This document shows, one piece after another, positions 34,651-44,251 of a stretch of DNA of 64,000 nt. The stretch spans positions 744,614-808,613 of the forward strand of contig NZ_QCXX01000004.1 of NCBI RefSeq assembly GCF_003071065.1, written 5' to 3'. Numbering within the stretch: the first letter of the stretch is position 1; every line of letters begins with the position of its first letter. The notes under the pieces are model-generated. The model worked only from the letters and a program-made list of their open reading frames with translations. It was not told the origin of the DNA and searched no databases. This stretch comes from Sphingobacterium athyrii (GTDB lineage: Bacteria > Bacteroidota > Bacteroidia > Sphingobacteriales > Sphingobacteriaceae). The translations under genes were made by a program, and so were the position numbers.

Positions 34651-35051
34651 TGGCTTATCAGATTGACCTAAAAACATTCACCGATGATCGTGGGCATTTA
34701 ACGGTGATAGAAAAAGTTATTCCTTTCGATGTGCGTCGGATATTTTACATTTATGGGGTAGATGGATCCACCCGCGGCGGACATCGACATCATCAAACGG
34801 TCCAAGCTGCGATCTGCCTGAAAGGGAGCTGTGCTATTTATAATCAGGATGGAACCAATGAGCGCGTTTTCGAATTGAATTCACCAGATCAATGCCTTAT
34901 TTTGGAACCTAAAGATTGGCACCAGATGTTCGATTTTTCAGAAGACGCTATCCTCATGGTACTTGCTTCTGAATACTTTGATGCAACAGATTATATTTAC
35001 GAACCTTATTTTATACATGATCCCTTACGAGAGCTTACAGCAAGTCAATAA
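34650..35051 (+). CDS. fdtA: FdtA/QdtA-like dTDP-sugar 3,4-ketoisomerase
   Basis: 133-residue cupin. It should convert dTDP-4-keto-6-deoxyglucose to the 3-keto sugar. Family marks are FTDDRGHLTVIEK (12-24), the histidine-rich active strand STRGGHRHHQTVQAAI (about 44-59), and LEPKDWHQMFDF. The galacto (FdtA) or gluco (QdtA) stereochemistry cannot be read from sequence by eye, so the symbol is provisional. Overlaps the next gene by 35 bp, and the pair is the standard isomerase/aminotransferase set. Confidence 0.85.
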   Translation: MAYQIDLKTFTDDRGHLTVIEKVIPFDVRRIFYIYGVDGSTRGGHRHHQTVQAAICLKGSCAIYNQDGTNERVFELNSPDQCLILEPKDWHQMFDFSEDAILMVLASEYFDATDYIYEPYFIHDPLRELTASQ

Positions 35052-36105
35052 AGAATTTATGGATGAATATACCGCGGCATTCCGAGAAGTGTTGAATGGA
35101 GGTTGGTATATTTTGGGAAAACAGGTGGGGCAATTTGAACAATCCTTTGCGAGCTATTGTGATGTACAGCACTGCATTGGGGTGGCCTCCGGATTGGATG
35201 CGCTTGTACTGTCATTACGTTATTTTGGCTTTAAACCGGGAGATGAAGTGATTGTCCCAGCTAATACCTATATTGCGTCGATACTCGCTGTTATGCAGGT
35301 TGGGTTAAAACCTGTTCTTGTAGAGCCCGATATACATACTTATAATATTGATCCTAGGAAAATTGAGCCCGCTATTACAGCACGGACCAAAGCTATTTTA
35401 GTTGTCCATCTTTATGGAAAGATGTGTGACATGGATCCCATTCTTCAGTTAGCAACCCAATATGACCTGAAGGTCGTCGAGGATTGTGCACAAGCACATG
35501 GAGCTATTTATAAAGACCAAAAGGCCGGTTCATTTGGTGATTTTGGTGCATTTAGCTTTTATCCAACGAAGAATCTGGGTGCATTAGGAGATGCCGGTGC
35601 TATAACCTGCAAGGATGAGGAACTGAATAAATCTATTCGTACACTACGGAATTATGGTTCTTCAGCTAAATATGTGTTTGATGAGGTGGGGTATAATTCT
35701 CGGCTGGATGAGTTACAGGCAGCTTTTTTATCTGTAAAATTGAAGTATTTGGATAAGATTACTGCACATAAACAGATGCTGGCCGCAATTTACCGAAGTG
35801 AACTGAAGTCCGATTTTATTCTTCCCGTAGTAGAAGCTGGTTTCGAGGATGTTTACCATATTTTTGCTATACGCCATGCTGAGCGAGATCGACTAAAAGC
35901 GTATTTGCTAGACAACGGTATCGGAACAGAAATTCATTATCCAATAGCTCCACACCAACAGAAAGCGATGCAGGGGATTCTATCCGGCGCAAACTATCCA
36001 ATCTCAGAAGAAATTCACCGAACAATACTTAGCCTTCCGATTTCCTATGGCCACACGGAAGCGGATATTAGTCGAGTGGTTAAGGTAATGAATAAGTTTT
36101 CTTAA
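35017..36105 (+). CDS. fdtB: DegT/DnrJ/EryC1 aminotransferase, FdtB/QdtB-like
   Basis: 362-residue PLP enzyme from the ATG at 35017 (MIPYESLQQVNKEF). It adds the 3-amino group to the keto sugar from the upstream isomerase. The internal-aldimine lysine is in SFYPTKNLGALGDAG; GVASGLDALVLSLR and NSRLDELQAAFLSVKL are family signatures. The 35-bp overlap with fdtA supports coupled translation. The product would be a dTDP-3-amino-3,6-dideoxyhexose; no N-acetyltransferase (FdtC) follows here. Confidence 0.9.
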   Translation: MIPYESLQQVNKEFMDEYTAAFREVLNGGWYILGKQVGQFEQSFASYCDVQHCIGVASGLDALVLSLRYFGFKPGDEVIVPANTYIASILAVMQVGLKPVLVEPDIHTYNIDPRKIEPAITARTKAILVVHLYGKMCDMDPILQLATQYDLKVVEDCAQAHGAIYKDQKAGSFGDFGAFSFYPTKNLGALGDAGAITCKDEELNKSIRTLRNYGSSAKYVFDEVGYNSRLDELQAAFLSVKLKYLDKITAHKQMLAAIYRSELKSDFILPVVEAGFEDVYHIFAIRHAERDRLKAYLLDNGIGTEIHYPIAPHQQKAMQGILSGANYPISEEIHRTILSLPISYGHTEADISRVVKVMNKFS

Positions 36106-36239
36106 CTCCTTCAGCTGAAACGATAAAGATTGTGGTTATTTATGCTTATATCCATTGGAATAAACTGATATTCTTTATTTTTGTTGTAGATTCTTATTGC
36201 AAATGTTGCAGTATACAATAAAAAGGAAGAATAACTGGT

Positions 36240-37097
36240 TTGGATAATAAATATAAGAATGTTAAATTTTCAGTCATTACTATTAATTATAATAATTGTA
36301 AGGGTCTGGAATTGACTATTAACAGTGTTGTAAATCAACGGTATAAAAAATTTCAGTTTATCGTTATTGATGGTGGCAGTAATGATGGGTCTCTGGAGAC
36401 GCTTGCTACATATCAAGATCAGATTGATAATATTGTCTCTGAACGGGATCAAGGGGTTTATGATGCCATGAATAAAGGTATTATGCTCGCTAAAGGAGAC
36501 TATTTGATATTTATGAATAGTGGTGATACTTTTTATGACGATGGTACGCTTGCTATTTATGACGAGCGGGTTGATGGCCAAGGAGACGTTTACTATGGCA
36601 ATACGTTGGGTTTGTACGATTCGGGAGAGAGCTTGGATTTGATTCAACCTGCACAATTGACATTGTCATTTTGGTTGTTTAGTTCCTTAAATCATCAGTC
36701 CACGGCTATTAAGAGAAGCTTATTTTTTCAATATGGCTTTTATGATTGTCGTTTTAAAATTACTTCGGACTGGCAATTTTTTATGAATTTATTTTTCCAA
36801 CACCAACTTTCATTTATCTATATTGATGATTTTTTGGCTAAATACGATTTACATGGAATTTCCTCTGACAGTTCGTACGCTGTGGCACATACTCGTGAAA
36901 GGGAAGATTTTATCGAAAATTTCTATCCATATTTTTGGCGTGAATATATCGCTTTGAAAGATCTCAAATATCTAGAAAATAAGTCTCGACGATTAATCCA
37001 TTTTGAACATTTGCAACAGTCTAAAATTTCGTATCGTTTATTAAAATCTTTTATGGATATACTATTGCTGTTTAATCCACTAAAAATAAAAGAGTGA
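36240..37097 (+). CDS. GT2 glycosyltransferase, WcaE/WcaA-like
   Basis: 285-residue GT-A enzyme. NVKFSVITINYNN (8-20), FIVIDGGSNDGSLETL (42-57), RDQGVYDAMNKGI and the DxD-like GDYLIFMNSGD are typical. The start is TTG at 36240, with AAGGAAG 10-16 bases upstream as a ribosome site; no ATG lies before the conserved strand. No clear membrane anchor. It is 134 bp after fdtB and convergent with the next GT2, the stops being 4 bp apart. Confidence 0.85.
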   Translation: MDNKYKNVKFSVITINYNNCKGLELTINSVVNQRYKKFQFIVIDGGSNDGSLETLATYQDQIDNIVSERDQGVYDAMNKGIMLAKGDYLIFMNSGDTFYDDGTLAIYDERVDGQGDVYYGNTLGLYDSGESLDLIQPAQLTLSFWLFSSLNHQSTAIKRSLFFQYGFYDCRFKITSDWQFFMNLFFQHQLSFIYIDDFLAKYDLHGISSDSSYAVAHTREREDFIENFYPYFWREYIALKDLKYLENKSRRLIHFEHLQQSKISYRLLKSFMDILLLFNPLKIKE

Positions 37098-37101
37098 CTC
37101 T

Positions 37102-38106
37102 TTATCTCAATAGATTTTTGACAGTTTTTTTTAATGCTCGTCTAAATTGTTTTGCTGTAATGTATTTCCATCCAAAAAAAGGTTTATGGAAAAAATAGAA
37201 AAAAGTTCTTTTTTCTCCATTATTCATTATTACCTCATACCATTTTTGGAAAATAAACTGATATGTTCTAAGGGATAATGATTCATTAGAGGGATTGATA
37301 CGACTTAGTAATTGAATATAAAATTTCTTATATTCAAGTACGCTAATACTAGGCCATTCAAAAGGAGGTGTTATCATTTTCTGATATTTTATCTCCGAGG
37401 GTAGATCAATGGTACGAAGAATATTTTCTTTTATTGGTAAAATTTGATTTTCAAGTTCTAATGCATATTTTTTTGAAATTCCTGAAGTATGATCGCGATA
37501 TAAAAGTAGACACTTATCTAAATTTGATACTGGATACTTTGTTGAAATTCTTAGAAATAAATCGTAATCTTCTGCAATGGGAATTCGGTATCCATTAAAT
37601 TCTCTAAATACATCCGTTCTCATCATAATTGACGAGTGTGTGAAATTGTTGCCAAAAAATAAGAGGTGCCGAAGTAAATTTGAGTCTGTCTCTACCTTGA
37701 ATTTTTGCCCTGTAGGTACTCCATTTGGATCTATTACATCCGCATGACCACCTATTAGAGCAAGTTCAGGCCTCTTATTAAATTCATTTAATAGTAATTC
37801 TAAACGATCAGGGATAGCAATATCATCACTGTCCATAATTGCAATGAATTCACCTTTACCCTCCCGTAGGACTCTGTTTCGGGTAATGACGACACCTTGG
37901 TTCGTATGATTTTGGAGTAGTCTTATTCTACTATCTTCAAATTTCCTAATTTCATTTAAGGTACCGTCCAAGGAACAATCATCTATAATTAGGAGCTCAA
38001 AATTATTATAGGTTTGATCTAGGATACTTTGAATTGCTTGTGCAATATATCTTTCGGTATTGTATGCGGCCATTAAGACCGTTACTAAAGGCTGCTTTGA
38101 ATTCAT
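37102..38106 (-). CDS. GT2 glycosyltransferase
   Basis: 334-residue GT-A enzyme. PLVTVLMAAYNTERYIAQAIQSIL (5-28), LLIIDDCSLDGTL (38-50), NRVLREGKGEFIAIMDSDDIA (75-95) with the DxD motif, and EDYDLFLRI as the ED acid-base region. A basic, aromatic C-terminus (residues 295-334) may bind membrane. Its codon use is AT-rich like the following genes. Donor and acceptor unknown. Confidence 0.88.
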   Translation of the reverse strand: MNSKQPLVTVLMAAYNTERYIAQAIQSILDQTYNNFELLIIDDCSLDGTLNEIRKFEDSRIRLLQNHTNQGVVITRNRVLREGKGEFIAIMDSDDIAIPDRLELLLNEFNKRPELALIGGHADVIDPNGVPTGQKFKVETDSNLLRHLLFFGNNFTHSSIMMRTDVFREFNGYRIPIAEDYDLFLRISTKYPVSNLDKCLLLYRDHTSGISKKYALELENQILPIKENILRTIDLPSEIKYQKMITPPFEWPSISVLEYKKFYIQLLSRINPSNESLSLRTYQFIFQKWYEVIMNNGEKRTFFYFFHKPFFGWKYITAKQFRRALKKTVKNLLR

Positions 38107-38449
38107 TATAATATTATTACCAAGTTTGGTATATTTAAGCAGTGCTTTATTTAAAACACTAGCTCAGGACAGAATTATACAATATTTTCTCTTAGTGTAA
38201 AAATATGTAAAAATATTGAAAGGTCATTTTATTGATTCTATAAACAAACATTTTCCAAGATTTATCTTGACAAATAGAAGATAAATAATCTTGAAAAAGA
38301 TTCTAGTATTTAGGAGTATGAAAGCTAATATTTATCTTTGTCATGATATCGGTTAGAAAGTCCAAGGAAGAGATAATATTATTCTCAATATAGCATATAA
38401 GAAGAAAATTACCTGATGGAATATTGAGGACTTATGATTTATATATTTT
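38107..38449. promoter_or_regulatory. AT-rich divergent intergenic region with a promoter candidate
   Basis: No gene. TATCTTTG at 38333-38340 matches the Bacteroidetes -7 box in the plus direction for the gene at 38450; no good -33 match is seen. Sequence here is strongly AT-rich, as in the whole 36-43 kb block. Confidence 0.35.
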
Positions 38450-39451
38450 ATGAAGAAAAGAATTTTATTGCTTGTTCCAAATGATTATAAACTATATTCA
38501 TTAATAGAAAGAAATCTGTTAGAGATTGGTTTTGAGGTAACTGTTATCCTTCACGATTCCATAAAATTTCGATATAAAAATATATTCCAAAGAGTCTTAA
38601 ATACTTTTAAAAAACTTACAGATGGGAACAATCAATATAAACGTAAGCTTACCTATGAATATACTGCTGAAAAACTGTTGAACAGAATTGATGCATTTGA
38701 TCTGTTTGATTATTGTTTAGTACTTAGAGCTGATTTTTTTCATAAAAAGGTATTGTTAGCGGCCAAAAATAAAGCTAAATATATGGTGTCCTACCATTAT
38801 GATGGGTTAAGACGGAATCCGGAGATTTTTAAATTGATTCCCATATTTGATAAGTTTTATGTATTCGATGAAGATGATATTATCTCAAATAACGAACTAC
38901 AGACCCATCTTTTACATAATTTTTATTTTGATTTTGCTCAGGAAACTAATTCGATTAATTATGATGCTTATTTTTTAGGCTTTTATCATCAAAGTAGGGA
39001 GCATTTTTTGTTGAATTTGTTCGATATATTGACTAAAATTTACAAAAAAGTAAAATTTCAAATTGTTTTTAAATCTGATCAGCTAGAAAATGTAGATCTT
39101 TATATGGAGAGGGGGGTAGAGTGTTTAACTGAAGTTATTCCATTCGAAGATTATCTGAAGTTTATAGAACAGACAAAAGTAATTGTGGATTTTTTAATAG
39201 GCGATCATAATGGATTATCGTTTCGGATATTTGAAGGATTGAAATATGAAAAAAAAGTGATTACGACAAATACCAATGTTGTTAAATATGATTTTTATCA
39301 CCCGAATAATTTTTATGTTTTAGACTATTCTTCGATGAATGAAGCAGATATAATTACATTCCTTAAAACTCCATATGTTGCTGTGGAGCTTGAAATAAGA
39401 AAGAAATATAGCTTTTCCTCATGGATCAGTCAAATATTGGATGTCGATTAA
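38450..39451 (+). CDS. Putative glycosyltransferase, paralogue 1 of 3
   Basis: 333-residue protein, similar along its length to the genes at 41416 and 42341. Shared features: N-terminal RILLLVPN strand, FRYKNIFQRVLNTFKK near 45-60, and in the last third GLSFRIFEGLKYEKKVITTNTNVVKYDFY, followed by a KYSFSSWISQ end. The layout suggests a GT-B fold related to CgeB-like/LPS-biosynthesis glycosyltransferases, with the last motif in the nucleotide-sugar site. Transcribed opposite to its paralogues, and convergent (2 bp apart) with the next gene. Confidence 0.65.
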   Translation: MKKRILLLVPNDYKLYSLIERNLLEIGFEVTVILHDSIKFRYKNIFQRVLNTFKKLTDGNNQYKRKLTYEYTAEKLLNRIDAFDLFDYCLVLRADFFHKKVLLAAKNKAKYMVSYHYDGLRRNPEIFKLIPIFDKFYVFDEDDIISNNELQTHLLHNFYFDFAQETNSINYDAYFLGFYHQSREHFLLNLFDILTKIYKKVKFQIVFKSDQLENVDLYMERGVECLTEVIPFEDYLKFIEQTKVIVDFLIGDHNGLSFRIFEGLKYEKKVITTNTNVVKYDFYHPNNFYVLDYSSMNEADIITFLKTPYVAVELEIRKKYSFSSWISQILDVD

Positions 39452-39453
39452 AT

Positions 39454-40257
39454 TTAATAATTTGCTTCTGATGCTACCAAATTTCCATCTTCGTCAAATT
39501 TCCAGGAACTTGAGCTAGAAGAAGTTTTCATGTATACACTCTGTTCTTCTGTAAGATTTTTGGGATCCAAATACCAGCCCATGTGTTTACAGGTAAAATT
39601 TCCTGAAATGCGGATACCCTCATAAAATTTCATTGGTTTCACCTTGAATTTTTTCGGATATTTAGGTTTATAAAGGGCAAATGTAGTGTCTATTCCAGCC
39701 TTGTATATGTTTGGCTCTAATTTTTCCAGCCAAAATTGTTTTTCCCATTTTAGTACTTTTTGTTTAAACGGATAAAAATTTGGGATTGTTTTTAGGTCAA
39801 GTGCAAATCCAACTTTTTGTATTTTACCATGATATCTATCCATGATATTTATCATTATATCTAAAAAGTTGTCTGGTAATTTTTCGTTCGGAAGAATATC
39901 TGCATCAGTAATACAATAGTATCCGTATCCATATTTTTTCTGAAGATCTTCATTTTCAAAAAATACCATGTGACCTAAATTTTCAGACATCATCTCTATT
40001 TTTACTTTGCCGTTAATTTGCCTATAATAAGCTAAAAGAGGTTCATATGTTGATTTATTGTCGATAATTATTATATTTTTAATATTTTTAGCTAGAAGAA
40101 AAGAAACTAAATTTTTTAAATTTTCCAACTGATTATAATTGATAATTATAATCGGAATGCTCCTAGGATCTTTTCGTTGTATTTTTACTTTCTTATCGAA
40201 ATAAATTAGAGATTTATACTGTAAAAAATGATATATCCGTTTTAATTGTTTTTTCAT
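39454..40257 (-). CDS. GT2-like glycosyltransferase
   Basis: 267-residue protein from the ATG at 40255-40257 (an upstream in-frame TTG at 40261 is less likely). Core motifs: RSIPIIIINYNQLENLKNLV (about 32-50), NIIIIDNKSTYEPLL and the DxD in YYCITDADILPNEKL (about 120). C-terminal IRISGNFTCKHMGWYLD is unlike ordinary GT2 enzymes. SSSSSSW near the end is a serine run. It may belong to the same minus-strand transcript as the gene at 40373, after a 115-bp gap. Confidence 0.75.
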   Translation of the reverse strand: MKKQLKRIYHFLQYKSLIYFDKKVKIQRKDPRSIPIIIINYNQLENLKNLVSFLLAKNIKNIIIIDNKSTYEPLLAYYRQINGKVKIEMMSENLGHMVFFENEDLQKKYGYGYYCITDADILPNEKLPDNFLDIMINIMDRYHGKIQKVGFALDLKTIPNFYPFKQKVLKWEKQFWLEKLEPNIYKAGIDTTFALYKPKYPKKFKVKPMKFYEGIRISGNFTCKHMGWYLDPKNLTEEQSVYMKTSSSSSSWKFDEDGNLVASEANY

Positions 40258-40372
40258 TAGCAAATTTCATTTTGGTAACGGCAAATTTAGTAAAAATAGT
40301 GTACATATACATTATAGAGTATGAAAAATTTCTTTTTACTGTATAATTTTTATGAAAAATTAAATGAACGAA

Positions 40373-41416
40373 TCAGTTTTTTAAGGTATTTTTCCAAACA
40401 TCTACAACATCGCTAATTTCATTATTTATACTATAATTATTCAAAATAAAATCCGAAGCTTGTTTTCTTTGAACTGTTACAAGATCAACGTTTGTTTCAA
40501 ATAGATTTATTACATAAATAATTTTATTTACATATCCAATTATGTCTCCTTCTTCTACAGAATATGAAAACTCTGGTTTGAAATATTCTGCTCCTCCTCG
40601 GCCTATATATCCAACAACGATACAGCCACATGCCATTGCTTCGGCAGGCGGCAAACCAAATCCTTCTCGGTGATTGAAACTTAAAAAAATTGAACTTTCA
40701 CGCATAATCTGTGCCACTTCTTTTTCTGATTTATCTTCAATTGGAACCAGATTCCAAGAACTATCCATTCCTCTCAGTCGAAGTATATTAATAACTTGTG
40801 AGATGTCGTGAGACAGTTTTCTTGGCATAAAGCAAATTTGTTTTTTCTTCTCTTTGGAATAAAAGAACAGTTCATTGTTTATTCCTAACCTTAACTTATG
40901 AATTGGAATCTTCGGAAATATGTATTTAAGATAGCTTTGAGAATCTTCGGAGACTGTTATTACAGCTAAAGTTTTATCATCAGTATATGTATTGTTCTGT
41001 AAATCAAAATTATCTGAATGGTCAAATGTATAGTAACAGTTTTGATTGAATATTACTCGTGGTAAATTAGGGGTAATTTTATGGGCATTTAATCCATAAA
41101 ATTCTGGAAAGACCAGTATTGAATTGCTACCTATTTTTTTACTGATCATCTTCAGAAAGAATAATGTCAATCTTCGGAAGATATTTATGCTTTTTGAATT
41201 TGCTTTGTATTTTATTTGCTTGAAAATATAGGGGCTATAAGATATTGGCGGGTTATTTTGTAACCATTTCTCTCTATTCCCATGCCATTTATGTAAAATC
41301 CTTGCATTGATTCCATTGTCATTTAATACCTCAACCTGTCGGTACATCTGCTTGACCCCACCAGTAGCATACTTATTTGTAGGGCAGATAAAATAAATGA
41401 TTAAATCTTGTTCCAT
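40373..41416 (-). CDS. GT4-like glycosyltransferase
   Basis: 347-residue GT-B enzyme. YATGGVKQMYRQVEVL (about 16-31) is the N-terminal GGV loop; the C-terminal half has SFNHREGFGLPPAEAMACGCIVVGYIGRGGAEYF with the E-x7-E pair of retaining GT4 enzymes. Its ATG shares one base with the stop of the upstream paralogue-2 gene, so it is translationally coupled. Sugar unknown. Confidence 0.82.
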   Translation of the reverse strand: MEQDLIIYFICPTNKYATGGVKQMYRQVEVLNDNGINARILHKWHGNREKWLQNNPPISYSPYIFKQIKYKANSKSINIFRRLTLFFLKMISKKIGSNSILVFPEFYGLNAHKITPNLPRVIFNQNCYYTFDHSDNFDLQNNTYTDDKTLAVITVSEDSQSYLKYIFPKIPIHKLRLGINNELFFYSKEKKKQICFMPRKLSHDISQVINILRLRGMDSSWNLVPIEDKSEKEVAQIMRESSIFLSFNHREGFGLPPAEAMACGCIVVGYIGRGGAEYFKPEFSYSVEEGDIIGYVNKIIYVINLFETNVDLVTVQRKQASDFILNNYSINNEISDVVDVWKNTLKN

Positions 41417-42372
41417 TATGATGTAATGCTTTCAACCCAATTTTTTAAGGAGTATCTTTTTGCTATTTGTAAACTTGGCTTAAGATACTTTTCATCTAGA
41501 AATTCTTTAGGGAAATCTATATTATCAATATCCTTTATATATAAAATATTTGTTGCATTGTAAAATTCTAAAGATTTTACATTTTCAGATGTTGTGATTA
41601 GCTTTTTCTCTAAACCTAAGGCCTCAAATGGCCGAAAAGAAAGCCCTTTTTGATTAGAATGTGATAGATCCAAAATTGCTTTGCTGTCGAAGTAATATTC
41701 ACAGGATTTTTCAAAAGGAATAATCTGATGAATGACTACCATGTTCTCAGGCAAATTTTCTTTAATTTGATTTTTTTTAGGAACCAGAATTTGAGCCTTT
41801 GCTTTTATATCATGTCTTTCAAAATAGCGGAACAATTTGATAGCATCATTAATTCTATTATCATATGTCATCAGCAAAGCTACATCAAACTTGATTTCTG
41901 AATTCTGGGCTTCTCTAAAATAAAAGTTAGTAATAGGTGTAAAACCATATTTTGAACAGTCATCGGAGTCGAAGCTTAAGACATTATCAAATTTAGCAAG
42001 ATATCCTTCTGGTTGTGGAATTTTTTTTAAGCTATCCCATAAAATTGCTTTGCTTTTTTTTGATTTGGCTATAGCCCTTTTTAAAGCCTCTTCGGTTAAT
42101 AGGTCAGGTCGATTCACAATAAGTAAATCATATTGTCCGCTGTCTTCAATGGCTTGTTGGACATATTGTTCGGTCTTAATTTTTTTTAAATTATCTTTTT
42201 TGAATGTTTTTAGAAAAAAATTATATATCCTTTCGCTAATGTTTTTGTACTTATAGGGTTTCGTAGAGTTTATTTCAATTACTTCATAATCACTATAGGA
42301 TTGTAATCCGCTATATACAACTTCGTTAAATCCGTAATAATTAGGAGCTATAAAGAGTAATTTTTTTTTCAT
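41416..42372 (-). CDS. Putative glycosyltransferase, paralogue 2 of 3
   Basis: 318-residue relative of the 38450 and 42341 proteins: KKLLFIAPNYYGFN start, YKYKNISERIYNFFLK near 42-57, VIHQIIPFEKS, and GLSFRPFEALGLEKKLITTSENV near 245-267, ending KRYSLKNWVESI. About 30% identity to its neighbours is my visual impression, not a computed value. It overlaps paralogue 3 by 32 bp and paralogue-coupled GT4 by one base, so the four genes 40373-44109 form one operon. Confidence 0.65.
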   Translation of the reverse strand: MKKKLLFIAPNYYGFNEVVYSGLQSYSDYEVIEINSTKPYKYKNISERIYNFFLKTFKKDNLKKIKTEQYVQQAIEDSGQYDLLIVNRPDLLTEEALKRAIAKSKKSKAILWDSLKKIPQPEGYLAKFDNVLSFDSDDCSKYGFTPITNFYFREAQNSEIKFDVALLMTYDNRINDAIKLFRYFERHDIKAKAQILVPKKNQIKENLPENMVVIHQIIPFEKSCEYYFDSKAILDLSHSNQKGLSFRPFEALGLEKKLITTSENVKSLEFYNATNILYIKDIDNIDFPKEFLDEKYLKPSLQIAKRYSLKNWVESITS

Positions 42373-43357
42373 CTAAAGTTTGTTCGAGATCAAATACTTT
42401 TTCAAGCCAACTGTCTAATGTATATTTCCTATAAAGTTCGATGGAGATTCTTTTATAAGGGGTATGAAAAAAGGATTCATTTAAGATTTCCAAATCTTTA
42501 TCAATATATAAAATATTTTGGGGATCGTAAAAATCATAATTTAGAATGCTTGGATTGTCAGTTATGATTTTTTTTTCCAGAGCCATTGCCTCAAAAATTC
42601 GGAAGCTTAACCCCTCCTGTCCATCTCGCATTAAATCGAGAATTACTCTATTCTTCCTATATTCTGTTAATACCTCATCTATATAAATAGGTGTTTTTCT
42701 TAGCTGGATATACCTGTTAAGTAATTTATTGGAGGATAATTGTTTTATTTTCTCTTTCCATACCTGTTTCCCCACGACGATAATTTTGCTTTTTATATTC
42801 ATTGTAGAGAGGCGAGACGCTAATCTCCGCAAGAATTTAATCCGTCTTTTGTCATAGGATGTTATATAGAAGAGGTCGTTTTCAATCGTATCACATTGAA
42901 GAGGCTGTTCGGAAAGATAATTGTAGTTTGTAATCTTCTCAAAGCCGTATTTATTAACGTCTTTGTCTTCAAACGAATAGATCTTGTCAAACAGATCCAA
43001 ACGATCTTTAACTGGAAATCGTTCGAGATTGTCGTATAGATAGGAAATCAGATATGGAGTATAAGATTTGATCTGCTTAATGGTCTCATAGTCCAAATTA
43101 TGGGGATTGAGTACAAGGATCTTGTCCTGAGGGCCGAGCTTAGCCAGCGAATCAAGCACATATTGTTGACGTTTGATGTGCTTGATGTTTTTGTTTAGGA
43201 AGATTTTGCTCAGGGCATTGCGGAACCGTTCGCCAAAGTTTTTGTAACGATATGCTCCCATGTTAATATGAGAGGCATCAACCCCTTTTTCTTGTAATTT
43301 ACTTACAATGTGGTGGTCATAATTCCAATAATCAAAGCTTATAATGCAAATCTTCAT
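42341..43357 (-). CDS. Putative glycosyltransferase, paralogue 3 of 3
   Basis: 338-residue protein: MKICIISFDYWNYDHH start, YRYKNFGERFRNALSK near 41-56, DKIYSFEDKDVNKYGFEKITNYNY in the middle, and GLSFRIFEAMALEKKIITDNPSILNYDFY near 268-296. The central FD-x-V/I-x-SFD/ED-x-D region is shared with paralogue 2. Its ATG overlaps the GT2 stop upstream as ATGA. Most likely a GT-B sugar transferase of the LPS pathway; no sugar can be assigned. Confidence 0.65.
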   Translation of the reverse strand: MKICIISFDYWNYDHHIVSKLQEKGVDASHINMGAYRYKNFGERFRNALSKIFLNKNIKHIKRQQYVLDSLAKLGPQDKILVLNPHNLDYETIKQIKSYTPYLISYLYDNLERFPVKDRLDLFDKIYSFEDKDVNKYGFEKITNYNYLSEQPLQCDTIENDLFYITSYDKRRIKFLRRLASRLSTMNIKSKIIVVGKQVWKEKIKQLSSNKLLNRYIQLRKTPIYIDEVLTEYRKNRVILDLMRDGQEGLSFRIFEAMALEKKIITDNPSILNYDFYDPQNILYIDKDLEILNESFFHTPYKRISIELYRKYTLDSWLEKVFDLEQTLDEKKITLYSS

Positions 43358-44109
43358 CTCTTTTCTTCTCTTTTCAACGACATAAAAGTTTCATGTACGC
43401 TGAGACTTTGTAAGTAGCAAAGTTGATATCCTCGTCGTCCGTCAAGAATACCTAGTTTCAAAAAGTATGCCTTAAAAAATTTAAAGGACACTTTTGCCAG
43501 GTGACTCAATAGCGAATAACGTTTGTTCTTCGCATAGAGCTCCTTGCCTTTAAGCGTTCCATAATGAACCATTTTCTCTTTGTAAGATGCATAATCAGCA
43601 AAAGAATAATGCCATATTTTATTTTTTAAACTACCAATCGTACCGTTGACTATCAATGTCTCGTGGACCTTCTTCTTGCTGTCGTATGTAGCCTTACTTT
43701 TTTTGAAGAGACGGAAATTCTTGTCGTTTTGTGTTCCGGAAAAATTGATCCGCTCACCACAAAAGAAAAATAAGCGATACATATAATATGCGTCTTTCGC
43801 TTGTGGATCATTGATGGTCTCCACTATTTCAGTCTGGCATGCCTTAGTCAGGCGTTCATCCGCATCCAAAAATAGCACCCAGTCGTTACTGGCGTATGTC
43901 AATGCCAAATTCCGCTGTTTGGTAAAATCTTCGAACTTATTTTGATAGATTTTTACTTTAGGATGCAATCGGGCAAGTTCCAGGGTACGATCGGTACTGA
44001 ACGAATCCACTAAAATGATTTCGTCGGCAAATTCTAAACTTTTAAGAACTTCGCTAATATTATCCTCTTCGTTGTATGTAATAATTAAAGCGCTTATTTT
44101 TTGACTCAC
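43354..44109 (-). CDS. WaaE/KdtX-like GT2 glycosyltransferase
   Basis: 251-residue GT-A enzyme resembling the LPS inner-core beta-glucosyltransferase group. ISALIITYNEEDNISEVLKSL (4-24), IILVDSFSTDRTLELA, FTKQRNLALTYASNDWVLFLDADERLT (about 62-90) with the DADE motif, and FFFCGERINFSGTQNDKNFRLFKK. The start codon is GTG at 44107-44109. First gene of the four-gene minus operon, with a promoter/operator candidate about 145 bp upstream. Confidence 0.87.
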   Translation of the reverse strand: MSQKISALIITYNEEDNISEVLKSLEFADEIILVDSFSTDRTLELARLHPKVKIYQNKFEDFTKQRNLALTYASNDWVLFLDADERLTKACQTEIVETINDPQAKDAYYMYRLFFFCGERINFSGTQNDKNFRLFKKSKATYDSKKKVHETLIVNGTIGSLKNKIWHYSFADYASYKEKMVHYGTLKGKELYAKNKRYSLLSHLAKVSFKFFKAYFLKLGILDGRRGYQLCYLQSLSVHETFMSLKREEKR

Positions 44110-44251
44110 GTATACGATTTAATTAAAAAGTTGGACCATACTATATCAATCATAACGTATTAGTTTCTCATTTCGTTACATTAGGCTGGAAAAAATGACA
44201 ATTATTGTTTTGCAATTTAGTCCTTAAGCTCAAAAAGCTTTTTCATTGTGA

